Position numbers and translations under genes: made by a program. This document shows, in pieces, positions 53,312 through 62,544 of a DNA stretch of 64,000 nucleotides; positions within the stretch are counted from its first letter, which is position 1; every line of letters begins with the position of its first letter. The stretch comes from Candidatus Cloacimonadota bacterium (GTDB lineage: Bacteria; Cloacimonadota; Cloacimonadia; Cloacimonadales; Cloacimonadaceae). The stretch lies in assembly GCA_023228125.1 (NCBI GenBank), contig JALOBT010000010.1, positions 1 through 64,000 of the forward strand, given 5' to 3'. A model generated the notes under the pieces. It was not told the origin of the DNA and ran no database searches. It was given only the letters and a program-made list of their open reading frames with translations.

Positions 53312-55783
53312 ATGAGCCAGAAAAAAGTCAACATCAAAATGCGTCCCGTGCCCAAAACTGTTAAGATCGCCGCCAAACCGCTGATTGCGGATAAATATCT
53401 GCCCTGGATTTTGATTGCGCTACTTTATCTCATTGTGAGCGCTCTATATTTCCCCGTAGCCTATCAGGGTATGGCGCCTCAGGCCAGTGATATCACCCAA
53501 TGGCGCGGGGCGGCAAATAGCATTATAGAGTATAATGCCGAGCACAAAGATCCGGCGCTGTGGACTCAAAATATGTTTTCCGGCATGCCCGCTTATATGA
53601 TCTCTTTCCCGAATCGCTATCCTTTTTTGGAGTCCATCACTCGTCTCACGGATAAGGTGATCAATTGGCGCATCTTCCTGCTGTTCATCGGGGGACTGGG
53701 GATCTTCGTCCTGCTCAGACAGCTCAAAATGGACCCCTGGATCTGCTTCTTTGGTGCGATAGCCTTCATATTTTCCTGTCACTGGGCCGGTCTTTTGGAG
53801 ATTGGGCACAATACGAAATTCCGCGCCATCATGTATATCCCCTGGGTATTCTGGGCGGTGTTGAGGCTGAAAGACAAGCCCAATCTGCTCTCGCTGGGGC
53901 TGCTGGCTACCTTCCTGATCACCCAGCTCAGGGAAAATCACCCGCAAATCACCTACTACCTCTACCTTTTTATCGGAATGTATTGGATCTATCAATTGAT
54001 CGAAAGCATTAAAGCCAAGGATCTGAAGAAGTTCGGCATCTGGACTCTGCTCTTGATTCTGGCCTTGGGGCTCACGGCCTTGGCAGTGATGAACCCCTAC
54101 CTCAGCACCATGGAATACAGCGAATACACCATGCGAGGCGGGGCGGAAGGCCTGGAAAAGAGCTACGCCCAGAGCTGGAGCTTTCATCCCAAAGAGATTC
54201 TGGGCTTGATCATCCCGGATTTCTTCGGTGGGATCAATCAAAACTACTGGGGCTATATGCCTTTCACGCAGGTGTACAACTACTTTGGCCTCGTGGTGCT
54301 GGCCTTTGGCGTGCTGGCTTTGTGGGGCAAAAAGAAGGGTCTGGCCATCTTCCTGTGGGTCTCCAGCTTCATCTTTACGCTGATGAGTTTTGGCAGCGCC
54401 ACGCCGGCTTTATCCGATCTCTTCTTCAAGTATCTGCCGATGTTCAACAAATTCCGCGTGCCCTCTATGACCTTGATTATCGTGCAGTTCAATGCCGTGA
54501 TTCTGGCTGCACTGGGCCTGAAGAGTGTGCTTGACAATATCGGAAATACCGTCTGGCAAAAGCGCTATTTCCGGATCTTCTGGGTATGTGGCGGCATCTA
54601 CGTGCTCTGGCTGCTCTTTGCGAAAAGCATCTTCGCCGGCCTCTCTTTTACCACCCTTGCCGAGCAGACACGCTACTCTCAGGCCAATGCTCTTGGCCAA
54701 TTGGAAGGGCTCAAAGCCCTGCGTCTGGAAGCTCTTTCGAAGAGCGGATTCCTGGCTCTGATGTTCCTGGCAGTGAGCGCTGGCCTGGCCTATCTCACCA
54801 GCATCAAGAAGCTCAAACCGGCGATCTTTGTCCTGTTCCTCACCTTCATCGTCTTTTGGGATCTCTGGCCCTATACCGGTCAACATCTCAAAAAAGCAAG
54901 TTTACAGCCTGCCAGCACCCGGCAAAGCACCTTCCGCCAGCAAGATTTTGATGATTTTCTGCTGCAAGATGAGGAAAACTTCCGCATCTATCCCGTTAAT
55001 ACCAATCAAATCCGCCCGGCCGGAGAATGGGCCTATTTTCACCAGAGCATCGATGGCTATTCTGCGGCAAAACTGGAGCGTTATGACGATGCCTTGAAGG
55101 TTATCACCGGCAATTCCGAAAGAGACGGTGAATTTATCCGCTATATAAGGGGCGTTTTTCAGGAAAATCCCGTGGAAATTCCCAGTCCGGTGCTGAATAT
55201 GCTTTCCACAAAATACGTGATCTTACCGGATTCTCTGCCCCAGGTGCAGAATCTGCGGCCAGTATTTGAGAATGGACAGATCTTTATCTATGAAAACCTG
55301 ATGCACCTGCCGCGGGCCTGGTTTGTGCAGGATATCCAAGTGGTGGACAGTGCTGAAGAGGCTTTGGCCGCTTTGTGGAATCCGGATTTTGATCCGGCCA
55401 ACACGGCGATTTTGGAGAGCCCGCTGGCAGATTTTACCCCGCCAGAAAACGCCAGAGTGAAGCAGGCTGTGGCCCAGATGCATGAATTGGTCTATGAATA
55501 TATCAGCGATACAGACGCCTTTTTGGTGCTGAGCGAGATCTATTATCCGGCAGGCTGGAAAGCATATGTGGATGATGTGGAAATTCCCATTCAAGCTACA
55601 AATTATATCCTGCGCGGCCTCAGTGTCCCCTCTGGGCAACATACCGTGAAGCTCGTGATGCAGCCAGAAAGCTACAGCAAAGGCGTCAAACTCAGCCTGG
55701 CTGGCCTGGGCCTCACCATCCTGGCCGTGCTGATGGGGCTGTTTTGGCAGTTTAAGAAAAGTCCAAAAGAAGTTTCAGCTTGA
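53312..55783 (+). CDS. YfhO-family multi-pass membrane protein
   Basis: An 823-residue protein with about 12 membrane helices in the first 500 residues and one near the C-terminus (about 795-813), with a soluble region between (about 530-790). The N-terminal part has GMAPQASDITQWRGAANSII and FSGMPAYMISFPNRYPFLES, typical of the family. An ENHPQITYYLYLFIG segment and the late YYPAGWKAYVDDVEIPIQAT and NYILRGLSVPSGQHTVKLVM signature are also typical. YfhO proteins belong to the GT-C-like group thought to modify envelope polymers such as lipoteichoic acid or glycoproteins; the role in a Gram-negative-type cell is not established. The signal peptidase gene follows after 67 bases. Confidence 0.9.
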   Translation: MSQKKVNIKMRPVPKTVKIAAKPLIADKYLPWILIALLYLIVSALYFPVAYQGMAPQASDITQWRGAANSIIEYNAEHKDPALWTQNMFSGMPAYMISFPNRYPFLESITRLTDKVINWRIFLLFIGGLGIFVLLRQLKMDPWICFFGAIAFIFSCHWAGLLEIGHNTKFRAIMYIPWVFWAVLRLKDKPNLLSLGLLATFLITQLRENHPQITYYLYLFIGMYWIYQLIESIKAKDLKKFGIWTLLLILALGLTALAVMNPYLSTMEYSEYTMRGGAEGLEKSYAQSWSFHPKEILGLIIPDFFGGINQNYWGYMPFTQVYNYFGLVVLAFGVLALWGKKKGLAIFLWVSSFIFTLMSFGSATPALSDLFFKYLPMFNKFRVPSMTLIIVQFNAVILAALGLKSVLDNIGNTVWQKRYFRIFWVCGGIYVLWLLFAKSIFAGLSFTTLAEQTRYSQANALGQLEGLKALRLEALSKSGFLALMFLAVSAGLAYLTSIKKLKPAIFVLFLTFIVFWDLWPYTGQHLKKASLQPASTRQSTFRQQDFDDFLLQDEENFRIYPVNTNQIRPAGEWAYFHQSIDGYSAAKLERYDDALKVITGNSERDGEFIRYIRGVFQENPVEIPSPVLNMLSTKYVILPDSLPQVQNLRPVFENGQIFIYENLMHLPRAWFVQDIQVVDSAEEALAALWNPDFDPANTAILESPLADFTPPENARVKQAVAQMHELVYEYISDTDAFLVLSEIYYPAGWKAYVDDVEIPIQATNYILRGLSVPSGQHTVKLVMQPESYSKGVKLSLAGLGLTILAVLMGLFWQFKKSPKEVSA

Positions 55784-55850
55784 CAGCAGAGCCAGCTTTT
55801 CAGCTTGGTAGCTATAAATACAGCTTTTACATCAAAGGAAAAGTATATTC

Positions 55851-56771
55851 ATGAAAGAACGACTGAAAGCAAGCAAAAACAAAAAAGATAGACTGGGCGA
55901 TCTGCCCAATTTGACCCCTCTGCCCGAAAACAGGAAGTTCCACAAACGCAAACCGGGCCTGCAAGACTGGACGGAAGCCATCCTCTTCGCCTTTGTGGTG
56001 GCGATGATCATCCGCAATTATACCTTTCAAAACTTCATGATTCCCTCCTCCTCCATGGAGCAAACCCTGCTCACCGGAGACTTTTTGGTGGCCAACAAGC
56101 TAAAATACTATTTTACCGATCCCAAGCGTGAAGATATCGTCACCTTCCGCTACCCCAAGATCGAAGCCAATACTCCGGAGCATCCCGAATATAAGGAGCA
56201 ATTTATTAAGGTCTTTGATCCCATCTATATCAATAAAGCTCAGGCCTTTAGCAAGTTCCCGCTCACCGCCTTCCATATCTCCTATTACGCCCGCCGGAAT
56301 GTGGTGAAACGCGTGATCGGCATGCCCGGAGACATCGTAGAAATCCGGGATAAGACGGTATATCTGAACGGCGAGGAATTTAACCAGGGCTATGAATGCT
56401 ACGGCGTAGCCTATCCCAGCCCACCGATGTCACCCAGAATGGTTCAGGATTCCCGGTTTCCCCAGAGATTCGAAGACCAGATCAGCTCCATGAATTGGTA
56501 TGACCCTTACCGGGTGGATGAGGACAATCCCGAGGGGCTCAAAACCTACAACCGGGATTGGTTTGGCCCCATCAAAGTCCCTGCTGGGAAATACTTTGTG
56601 ATGGGTGACAACCGCGATGTGAGCGAAGATAGCCGCTATTGGGGATTTTTGGATCGCACCGATATCACCGGCTCTCCCTGGCTGATCTTCTGGTCTCGTG
56701 GGATCGAATTCAATAAGCTTTATGATGTCCCGCATGTACGGTGGAACAGGATCTTCAGGCTCGCCCGTTAG
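55851..56771 (+). CDS. lepB: Signal peptidase I
   Basis: A 306-residue protein anchored by one N-terminal helix (about 41-58, TEAILFAFVVAMIIRNYTF). The catalytic serine is Ser68 in MIPSSSMEQTLLTGD. The general-base lysine is Lys153 in VVKRVIGMPGD. Box E reads MGDNRDVSEDSRYWG. It cleaves signal peptides from exported preproteins on the outer face of the inner membrane, matching the many secreted proteins around it. A 30-residue basic stretch precedes the membrane helix. The hemW-like gene overlaps its end by 31 bases. Confidence 0.96.
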   Translation: MKERLKASKNKKDRLGDLPNLTPLPENRKFHKRKPGLQDWTEAILFAFVVAMIIRNYTFQNFMIPSSSMEQTLLTGDFLVANKLKYYFTDPKREDIVTFRYPKIEANTPEHPEYKEQFIKVFDPIYINKAQAFSKFPLTAFHISYYARRNVVKRVIGMPGDIVEIRDKTVYLNGEEFNQGYECYGVAYPSPPMSPRMVQDSRFPQRFEDQISSMNWYDPYRVDEDNPEGLKTYNRDWFGPIKVPAGKYFVMGDNRDVSEDSRYWGFLDRTDITGSPWLIFWSRGIEFNKLYDVPHVRWNRIFRLAR

Positions 56772-57856
56772 GGCTTTACATCCATATCCCCTGGTGCCTT
56801 AGCCACTGCGGATATTGTAAGTTCTTCACGCAAGCCTATAGCCGGAAAGCCAGTGCTGACTATTTCCGGCTGCTGATCTCAGAAAAGGAAAAGCAGCTAC
56901 AGCGCGGGCTGTGCGAACTCTCTACGGTTTACTTTGGCGGGGGAACCCCCTCCCTGCTCTCCGCACAGCAGATTTCGGAGCTACTGAGCGGTCTGCCTTT
57001 GGCTTCCAATGCAGAAATCACCCTGGAAGTCAATCCCATCCAGATCACACAAAGCTTTGCCAATGAGCTGCGCAGAACTCCGGTCAATCGCCTGTCTTTG
57101 GGCCTGCAATCCATGCGGGATGAAGAGCTGAGCTACTTGCAGCGTAAACATCGCGCTGCAGACATCCCCTTTAGAGTAAAGCTTCTGCAAGAGGCCGGCT
57201 TTGACAATATCTCCGGCGACTATATCTATGGCCTGCCCGCCAGCACTACAGCCTCCATGTGCTCAGCTTTACAGCCCCTGCTTGAGCTGCCCTTACAGCA
57301 TATTTCTTGCTATTTATTGGAAATAGCTGAGGATAGTGTTTTGGCCCCGGATATCGCTTTGTTGCCGTCGGATGATGCCCTGGCAGAGCAGTATTACCAG
57401 ATGCGAAAGCTAACTATAGAGGCTGGCTTTGCGCAATATGAGATCTCGAATTTTGCCCGTCCGGGCTCTGAATCCAGACACAATCTTCTGTATTGGCAGG
57501 GCGATGACTGCCTGGCCTGGGGAGCCTCGGCCTGCGGATACTATCAGGGCTACCGGTATTGCCATCCGGCGGATTTGGCGGACTATGCCCGCATAGTTTG
57601 CTCTGGCGATCTATATGCTCTTCAAGATTCTGAGGCCGCTGCCATTCCGGATTATATCATGATGCGCCTCCGCCTGAGCCAAGGGCTGTCTCTGAGTGAG
57701 TTCTACACCCGCTTTGGCCAGGATTTCCGCGAAGGCCGCCAGATTAAGCTGGATCAGCTTCTGCGCCTGGGATTAATCCAGGATGATGGCGAAAACATCC
57801 GCCTCTCGGAAGCTGCGCTCTTCATCTCAAACTCCGTAATCGCTGAATTGCTATGA
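56741..57856 (+). CDS. hemW: HemW-like radical SAM protein (coproporphyrinogen III oxidase family)
   Basis: A 371-residue protein starting at a GTG inside the lepB 3' end. The radical-SAM cluster motif is CLSHCGYC (C-x3-C-x2-C) in LYIHIPWCLSHCGYCKFF, then VYFGGGTPSLL and EVNPIQI. Further conserved parts are RLSLGLQSMRDEEL and YEISNFARPGSESRHNLLYW. The extra cysteine that HemN uses is absent: the motif is followed by KF, as in HemW. HemW is a heme chaperone rather than a true oxidase in the cases studied. Length is normal. The C-terminal HemN-like domain continues to the stop, which overlaps the next start by 4 bases. Confidence 0.92.
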   Translation: MEQDLQARPLGLYIHIPWCLSHCGYCKFFTQAYSRKASADYFRLLISEKEKQLQRGLCELSTVYFGGGTPSLLSAQQISELLSGLPLASNAEITLEVNPIQITQSFANELRRTPVNRLSLGLQSMRDEELSYLQRKHRAADIPFRVKLLQEAGFDNISGDYIYGLPASTTASMCSALQPLLELPLQHISCYLLEIAEDSVLAPDIALLPSDDALAEQYYQMRKLTIEAGFAQYEISNFARPGSESRHNLLYWQGDDCLAWGASACGYYQGYRYCHPADLADYARIVCSGDLYALQDSEAAAIPDYIMMRLRLSQGLSLSEFYTRFGQDFREGRQIKLDQLLRLGLIQDDGENIRLSEAALFISNSVIAELL

Positions 57857-58551
57857 CCCTGGATGCCTTTCTAAAGATCCTGCGCCCAGCACTGGAAGGC
57901 AGCGATTTTGTGGGCAAGACCTATCTGGTGGGCGGAGTGCTGCGCGATCTGCTCTTGGGGAAAGAGGATTTCACCGATTTTGACCTCTGTGTGGAAAAAC
58001 GCTATGGCGGGCTCAAACTGGGCAAGTATCTGAAAACCAGACTTTTACCCCTCAGCTATGAAATCTTTCCCAGATTCGGCACCGTGCGTATGAAGCTGCA
58101 AGATATCGAACTCGATCTGGTGCAAACCCGCTGTGAGAGCTACGCAGAGGGCAGACGCTTTCCCAAAATCCGCTATTGCCCCATCGCTGAAGACGTCTGG
58201 CGCCGGGACTTTGCCATCAACAGCCTGTATCTGGAGCTCTTCTCCGAGAGCATCCTGGATCCCTGTGGACGAGGACTGATGGATATCAAGGATAGATTGA
58301 TCTGCACCACGCGGGACCCTCTGCTGGTCTTCTCTGAAGATGCCTTGCGCATGCTGAGAGCCATCCGTTTTGCCGGCGCACTGGATTTTGATATAGAGAC
58401 CAAAACCTTTGCCGCGATCCGCTCTTTGGCCGCCAATGTGCAAAAACTAAGTGCGAAAGCCCAGAGCCGTGAGCTGGGTAAGATGGATATGCGCAGTAGC
58501 CGGATTCAGCTTTTACTCCAGGAAAGCGGCATCCAAAACCACCTGCTGTAA
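57853..58551 (+). CDS. Short tRNA nucleotidyltransferase / poly(A) polymerase family protein
   Basis: A 232-residue protein with the class II nucleotidyltransferase head: YLVGGVLRDLLLGKEDFTDF includes the GG and DxD motifs, followed by FGTVRMKLQDIELDLVQTR and RRDFAINSLYLELF. The neck signature EDALRMLRAIRFAGALDFDI is present. The end (LSAKAQSRELGKMDM) is the beginning of the usual body domain, but the family is normally about 400-450 residues. The stop codon TAA is the first three bases of a TAACGCTG repeat, so the gene was probably truncated by the repeat. Whether the protein still adds CCA or A is unknown. It starts inside the hemW stop codon. Confidence 0.85.
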   Translation: MTLDAFLKILRPALEGSDFVGKTYLVGGVLRDLLLGKEDFTDFDLCVEKRYGGLKLGKYLKTRLLPLSYEIFPRFGTVRMKLQDIELDLVQTRCESYAEGRRFPKIRYCPIAEDVWRRDFAINSLYLELFSESILDPCGRGLMDIKDRLICTTRDPLLVFSEDALRMLRAIRFAGALDFDIETKTFAAIRSLAANVQKLSAKAQSRELGKMDMRSSRIQLLLQESGIQNHLL

Positions 58552-58596
58552 CGCTGTCTTCAGACGGCCGTTGCATCAGCTTCAGCTGGTGCGTCC
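58549..58596 (+). repeat. TAACGCTG double-hairpin repeat
   Basis: TAACGCTGTCTTCAGACGGC followed by CATCAGCTTCAGCTGGTGCG. The first hairpin is GTC-TTCA-GAC and the second ATCAGC-TTCA-GCTGGT with one wobble pair. The TAA is the stop of the preceding gene. Confidence 0.8.
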
Positions 58597-58626
58597 CACT
58601 GGCTTGCACCGGTCGTAATTCAGGAT

Positions 58627-58735
58627 TTCAGACGTCTCGCCTGAACGAACACAGAACCTGCTCTTTTTTTACAAGCAAGGGCTTGATCCAGGTTTGTCAA
58701 GGCCTGCGGCCTTTTTCGACACGGGACGTGTCGAA
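58627..58735 (-). repeat. Two AGA-loop hairpins and an AAGGCC hairpin
   Basis: TTCAGACG-TCT-CGCCTGAA lies at 58627-58645. AAGGCC-TGC-GGCCTT lies at about 58699-58713 and TTCGACACG-GGA-CGTGTCGAA at 58715-58735, the latter followed by TCCAGCA. The last two match the pair at 48321-48358 in opposite orientation. Confidence 0.75.
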
Positions 58736-58745
58736 TCCAGCACCC

Positions 58746-59705
58746 CTACTTCAGCAATATCATCTTACCCGTAGCGCTATATTTCCCCGTTTGCATTTTG
58801 TAATAATAGCATCCTGAACCCACCTGAGCTCCCGTCTGATCCTTGCCATCCCAAAAAGCCTCATTCCTTCCCGCCGGCTTGTTTTCATCCACCAATACCC
58901 GCAGCAATTGTCCTTTGAGATTGTAAAGCTCTATCTTCACCGGCTGCATCTCTTTGAGCTGATAGTGGATAGCGGTCTGAGCATAAAAGGGATTAGGATA
59001 GTTGCTCAAAAGCAGATCGGCTGCCGGAGACTGGAACTCATCCGCATTAGCCACAGGCTCCACCCTGATCTGGAGATTGTCTATCATCAGATCATTATCG
59101 CCATTGGAAGTTACGGTAGATTCCCCATAAAAGGCCAGATAAACCACTGTGTGCATACTACTCAGCGAGATCGTGACATTAGTGCCATAGGTTGGGATCT
59201 CGTTCAGAACCCATTCGGAACCGGTGTTGTTCCACTCCCTCAGCACGATGGGGCTATTCATCTGGGCTGTGCTGCTGGCGATCACCAAAAAGCGGTCATC
59301 CGCCTGCGTCCCCCGGGGTGGATCGTTGGTATTCCAATCCATAAAAGCCAGGTCAAAATTCAGCTCATAATCGCCTGCGGAAAGATCGAGGGGAGGGCTG
59401 ATCAGCCAGTCATAACGAAAAGCTCCCAGGATGTTGATCACTGCGGCTTTGTTGTCCGTATCTGTGGCATTCAAATAGTTCTTTTGCTGCCAGCTTGAGG
59501 TATTGCCAGCGGGATTGGGAAAAAGGCCATAGCGCTGAGTGAAGCCCTCGGGCATCCAGTCCGAGCTTTCGGTGCCAAAATTCTGCAGCCAGGGATATTC
59601 CGTGATCGGATCCCTAAAATCTCCAGTGGCAATCGTTACACCAGCTTTCAGAAAGCAGGTGGCTATCGCGCTTAATAGCACTATTATGATCAGCTTGTTT
59701 CGCAT
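58746..59705 (-). CDS. Secreted MAM-like protein with sorting signal
   Basis: A 319-residue protein with AAGGAGAT before its ATG. The signal peptide is KLIIIVLLSAIATCFLKAG. The middle (about 35-220) is homologous to the MAM-like domain of the proteins at 40115 and 42577: GNTSSWQQKNYLNATDTDNK, then SPPLDLSAGDYELNFDLAF and NGDNDLMIDNLQIRV. The C-terminus has SNYPNPFYAQTAIHYQLKEM and ends ATGKMILLK, a type IX-like sorting domain. This looks like a minimal one-domain version of the surface proteins in the window. It is the last gene of a three-gene minus-strand operon of secreted proteins. Confidence 0.87.
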   Translation of the reverse strand: MRNKLIIIVLLSAIATCFLKAGVTIATGDFRDPITEYPWLQNFGTESSDWMPEGFTQRYGLFPNPAGNTSSWQQKNYLNATDTDNKAAVINILGAFRYDWLISPPLDLSAGDYELNFDLAFMDWNTNDPPRGTQADDRFLVIASSTAQMNSPIVLREWNNTGSEWVLNEIPTYGTNVTISLSSMHTVVYLAFYGESTVTSNGDNDLMIDNLQIRVEPVANADEFQSPAADLLLSNYPNPFYAQTAIHYQLKEMQPVKIELYNLKGQLLRVLVDENKPAGRNEAFWDGKDQTGAQVGSGCYYYKMQTGKYSATGKMILLK

Positions 59706-59747
59706 ATCTATCTCCTTGTTTTGGAATTCAGTATCAGGGAAAAGCTA

Positions 59748-61715
59748 TCATCGGGGAGCATTTCTACACACGCGGAGGCCCAAACCAGGGCTTCTATCTG
59801 TGCAGTAGCTGAAGTTCCGGAAGGTCACTGTGCAGAACTCCGGTATGTTGATAAATTGGCCTCCACGAGATACACGTCCATTCCCGCCAAAATCTACATG
59901 TGGATTTATCTGTGGCGTAGTAGGAAGCGGCCCGTTAATATCCCAGCACAATTCCCAAACGTTACCGCTCATGTCGTAAAATCCCAGCTCATTGGGAGCT
60001 TTCAGGCCTACTGGTTTTGTGGTAGAGGTGATATCATTTCCCAGATACCAGCCCACCAGATCAAGATCGTTGCCGCCGCTATAGATATAATCATGCGTCT
60101 GATTTCCTCCTCGCGCGGCAAACATCCATTCCATATCTGTGGGCATGCGATAGCCATTGGCGTTCCAATTGCAGCTTGCGTTGTAATGGTTACCTGAGGA
60201 TTCGTTCCAGAATCTGGGCCAGTTATCAGGATCCGTGCCATAAGTACCATAGCTGTAGCATGGCATCAGGCCTTCCTGCATACTCCGGCGATTGCAATAT
60301 TCCAGGGCATCCAGCCAAGAAAAGTAATAAGCAGGATAATCTGCACCCACCCCATAGTCATGAGATGGATTGCGGCCCATTACCAGCCTATAGCCTGCTT
60401 GGGTGAGCTGATATTTATCCAGATAGAAGCTGCTTAAGGTGACATCGGAAGCACCGTTATGAAAGCTGCCGCCCTCTACTAAGATGAAGTTATCTGAGAT
60501 GGTGTAAACCGCTGATGAGATGCCGGAAGGCTCCCAGAACTCCTTGTAGGCACGCGCCTTGAGAGTGGTAGTAACGCTAAAGCTGAGGGGAGCCGTATAG
60601 AGCGTGGAGTCTTCATCCGGATCGCTGCCATCAGTGCTGTAATAGATATTGGCAGCTGCCGTGGCACAAGTGATGCTTATCTGCTGTGATGGCGAAGATA
60701 TACCGCCTGCGGGACTAAAGACTGGGCTTGCCACAATGCCCATGAGGGTATGATCCTCCGCCAGGACCCGGATGCGGAAAGTAGAATCATCAAAATCTAT
60801 GCCTTCGGCCCCGGCATTCCACACGATGTGTTTGGCTGTGCCGGAAGTGATGTCTGCTCCCAAATCTCCAGAAAGATTGGCGAGAGCCGGATGATATTCA
60901 AAGCTGGCACCGCTATTTTCCGAAAGCATCACTGAGACTGTGGCGGGATCGGCATTGGCATCATAAATATCATAGTAGATATCCACGATCTTGCTGCCGT
61001 CTGTGCGTTGAACAGCAGACACATTAGACACATTTGGGGCCAGAGGCGGGGCAGCAATTCTCTCTAAGCTAAAGGCATCCCAATGGGCATATTTGGCAAA
61101 ACCATCATAGAGGGCTTCCACCTTGAACCTTAGCGTGGTGCTATAGGCTGGGATTCCTACGCTTAGGCAAGTCCAGGCATTGGTATCCGGCTGCAGATTT
61201 TGCCAGTTTGACCAGGTCTCGCCGCTGTCATATTCGAGGCAGTAGCGGTTGATATCCGTGGCAGGGATAAGGTTTTTGCTATAGTAATAAAAGCTTAAAG
61301 TATATATATAGTTGGGGCTGAGCTGAACGCTGTCAAATTCCAGAGTGTGACTCTGGTTATCCAAATCCCAGCTTGCCCAATACCAATCTCCGCTTTGGGC
61401 ACTGGCACCGCCAAGGATTTGATTGGTGGCACCCCACCACACCGCGCGATTTGGCGCAGGAATGGCGGTGTAGTTCCAGGTATCTGCGGGGCTGGATTCA
61501 AAGCCCTGGTGCAGGACAGTTTCCGCAAAAAGCGAGCAGCTCAGCAGAATCAGCAGCAGCAGTAGCGCAGGAAGTTTTCGTAGTGCAGGACGCCGTTCCT
61601 GCGAAATGTGACGTGAAATGAAACGCGGAATATAAAATTTGGCTGCAACATCGTTTTGGTGGTGATTATCTTTCGCAAGAGCGGCGTCCTGCGTTACGGA
61701 ATTGCGTCTTCTCAT
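59748..61715 (-). CDS. Secreted protein with chitobiase-like and formylglycine-generating-enzyme-like (SUMF1) domains
   Basis: A 655-residue product starting at an ATG that overlaps the upstream stop (ATGA). Residues about 6-45 are encoded by a 120-bp inverted-repeat element; the hydrophobic signal peptide follows (LPALLLLLILLSCSLFAE). A jelly-roll-like domain (about 66-230) has VLHQGFESSPADTWNYTA. A chitobiase-like domain lies at about 330-410 (SPVFSPAGGISSPSQQISIT). A C-terminal FGE-sulfatase domain (about 415-655) has FILVEGGSFHNGASDVTLSS, YRMPTDMEWMFAARGGNQ and LGFYDMSGNVWELCWDINGP. Real FGEs use cysteines to oxidise sulfatase cysteine; most members of this group in surface proteins are non-enzymatic binding domains. 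No sorting signal is present. The long N-terminal extension may impair export. Confidence 0.85.
   Translation of the reverse strand: MRRRNSVTQDAALAKDNHHQNDVAAKFYIPRFISRHISQERRPALRKLPALLLLLILLSCSLFAETVLHQGFESSPADTWNYTAIPAPNRAVWWGATNQILGGASAQSGDWYWASWDLDNQSHTLEFDSVQLSPNYIYTLSFYYYSKNLIPATDINRYCLEYDSGETWSNWQNLQPDTNAWTCLSVGIPAYSTTLRFKVEALYDGFAKYAHWDAFSLERIAAPPLAPNVSNVSAVQRTDGSKIVDIYYDIYDANADPATVSVMLSENSGASFEYHPALANLSGDLGADITSGTAKHIVWNAGAEGIDFDDSTFRIRVLAEDHTLMGIVASPVFSPAGGISSPSQQISITCATAAANIYYSTDGSDPDEDSTLYTAPLSFSVTTTLKARAYKEFWEPSGISSAVYTISDNFILVEGGSFHNGASDVTLSSFYLDKYQLTQAGYRLVMGRNPSHDYGVGADYPAYYFSWLDALEYCNRRSMQEGLMPCYSYGTYGTDPDNWPRFWNESSGNHYNASCNWNANGYRMPTDMEWMFAARGGNQTHDYIYSGGNDLDLVGWYLGNDITSTTKPVGLKAPNELGFYDMSGNVWELCWDINGPLPTTPQINPHVDFGGNGRVSRGGQFINIPEFCTVTFRNFSYCTDRSPGLGLRVCRNAPR
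61579..61698. mobile_element. 120-bp MITE-like inverted-repeat element inside a coding sequence
   Basis: The ends CGTAGTGCAGGACGCCG (61579) and CGGCGTCCTGCGTTACG (61682-61698) begin 28-bp imperfect terminal inverted repeats (24 of 28 match) enclosing 64 bases. The total of 120 bases is 40 codons, so the host frame is preserved. Single ends resembling it occur at 4496, 21043 and 21179. No target duplication could be identified with confidence. Confidence 0.7.
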
Positions 61716-62428
61716 GGTTTAGCTCCTTTCAGGATAGCTTTACTGTGTCTGGTATCGTTCTTGTAGGCTCTTACCCGGTAGAACATTTTCTCATTTGAAG
61801 CGGCCGCACCAATATGGGTATAGCTGGTGCCAGGGCTCTCCCCCAGGCTGTAAAAGAGATGTTCAGCATCCTCGTAAGGGGTCTGATTGCAAAAGATAAT
61901 GTAGCCATCCGGAGTAATGGGGCTATTGTAAGGAGGGATAGTCTGAGTTACTTCATCCCAGCTCAGCAGAATATCCACACCATTCAAAATCTGAAGGCTA
62001 AGGCCTTCGGGGATGGCCGGGATTGCACAGATAATGCTAAAGGGCTCCAGCGAGTGTGCCAGAGCACTATTGCCAAAAAGGTCGCTGACCTGAATCTGCA
62101 CTTTGGCAGCCAGGCTTTGGATAGCAGGCAGTTCCCAGGCATAGCTGCCTGTATTTGCCATAGCTTCAGTAATGCTGGCATAATCCGCTCCGCTATTCAG
62201 GCTATACCAGAGCTCAATGCTTTCTGGCCCCAGATTCGTATCCGTGGCAGCCCACAGGATATTCACGGTCTCGCCGCTATAATAGCTTTCTCCACCATTG
62301 GGACTGCTTAGCTCGAGCAAGGGATCCACAGTGTCCATCACATAATCCGGGCTGTCGTTATGAGAGCTGAGCCCGCTGCACAGGGTTAATATGCTCATCA
62401 GCAGGGTAAATATTACTGCTTTCTTCAC
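61712..62428 (-). CDS. Secreted PNGGE / FN3-like protein
   Basis: A 238-residue protein starting with GTG after a strong AAAAGGAGG site. The signal peptide is KKAVIFTLLMSILTLCSG. A beta-sandwich of about 100 residues begins SPNGGESYYSGETVNILWAA, a module common in secreted proteins of this type. A fibronectin-III-like domain follows (about 140-230; ILNGVDILLSWDEV, KMFYRVRAYKND). There is no sorting signal. It is the first gene of the three-gene operon, and its stop overlaps the start of the SUMF1-domain gene. Function unknown; perhaps a periplasmic or co-secreted binding partner. Confidence 0.8.
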   Translation of the reverse strand: MKKAVIFTLLMSILTLCSGLSSHNDSPDYVMDTVDPLLELSSPNGGESYYSGETVNILWAATDTNLGPESIELWYSLNSGADYASITEAMANTGSYAWELPAIQSLAAKVQIQVSDLFGNSALAHSLEPFSIICAIPAIPEGLSLQILNGVDILLSWDEVTQTIPPYNSPITPDGYIIFCNQTPYEDAEHLFYSLGESPGTSYTHIGAAASNEKMFYRVRAYKNDTRHSKAILKGAKP

Positions 62429-62544
62429 GTTTTCCTCCTTTTGAGGCTAAGAATTATCCGGCTGTAAAATCATCTTGCAAATCGTTGAACCTTTATTTCG
62501 TACCACTATCTTATGCAAATTTCAGTCCAATCCATCATATTGAA

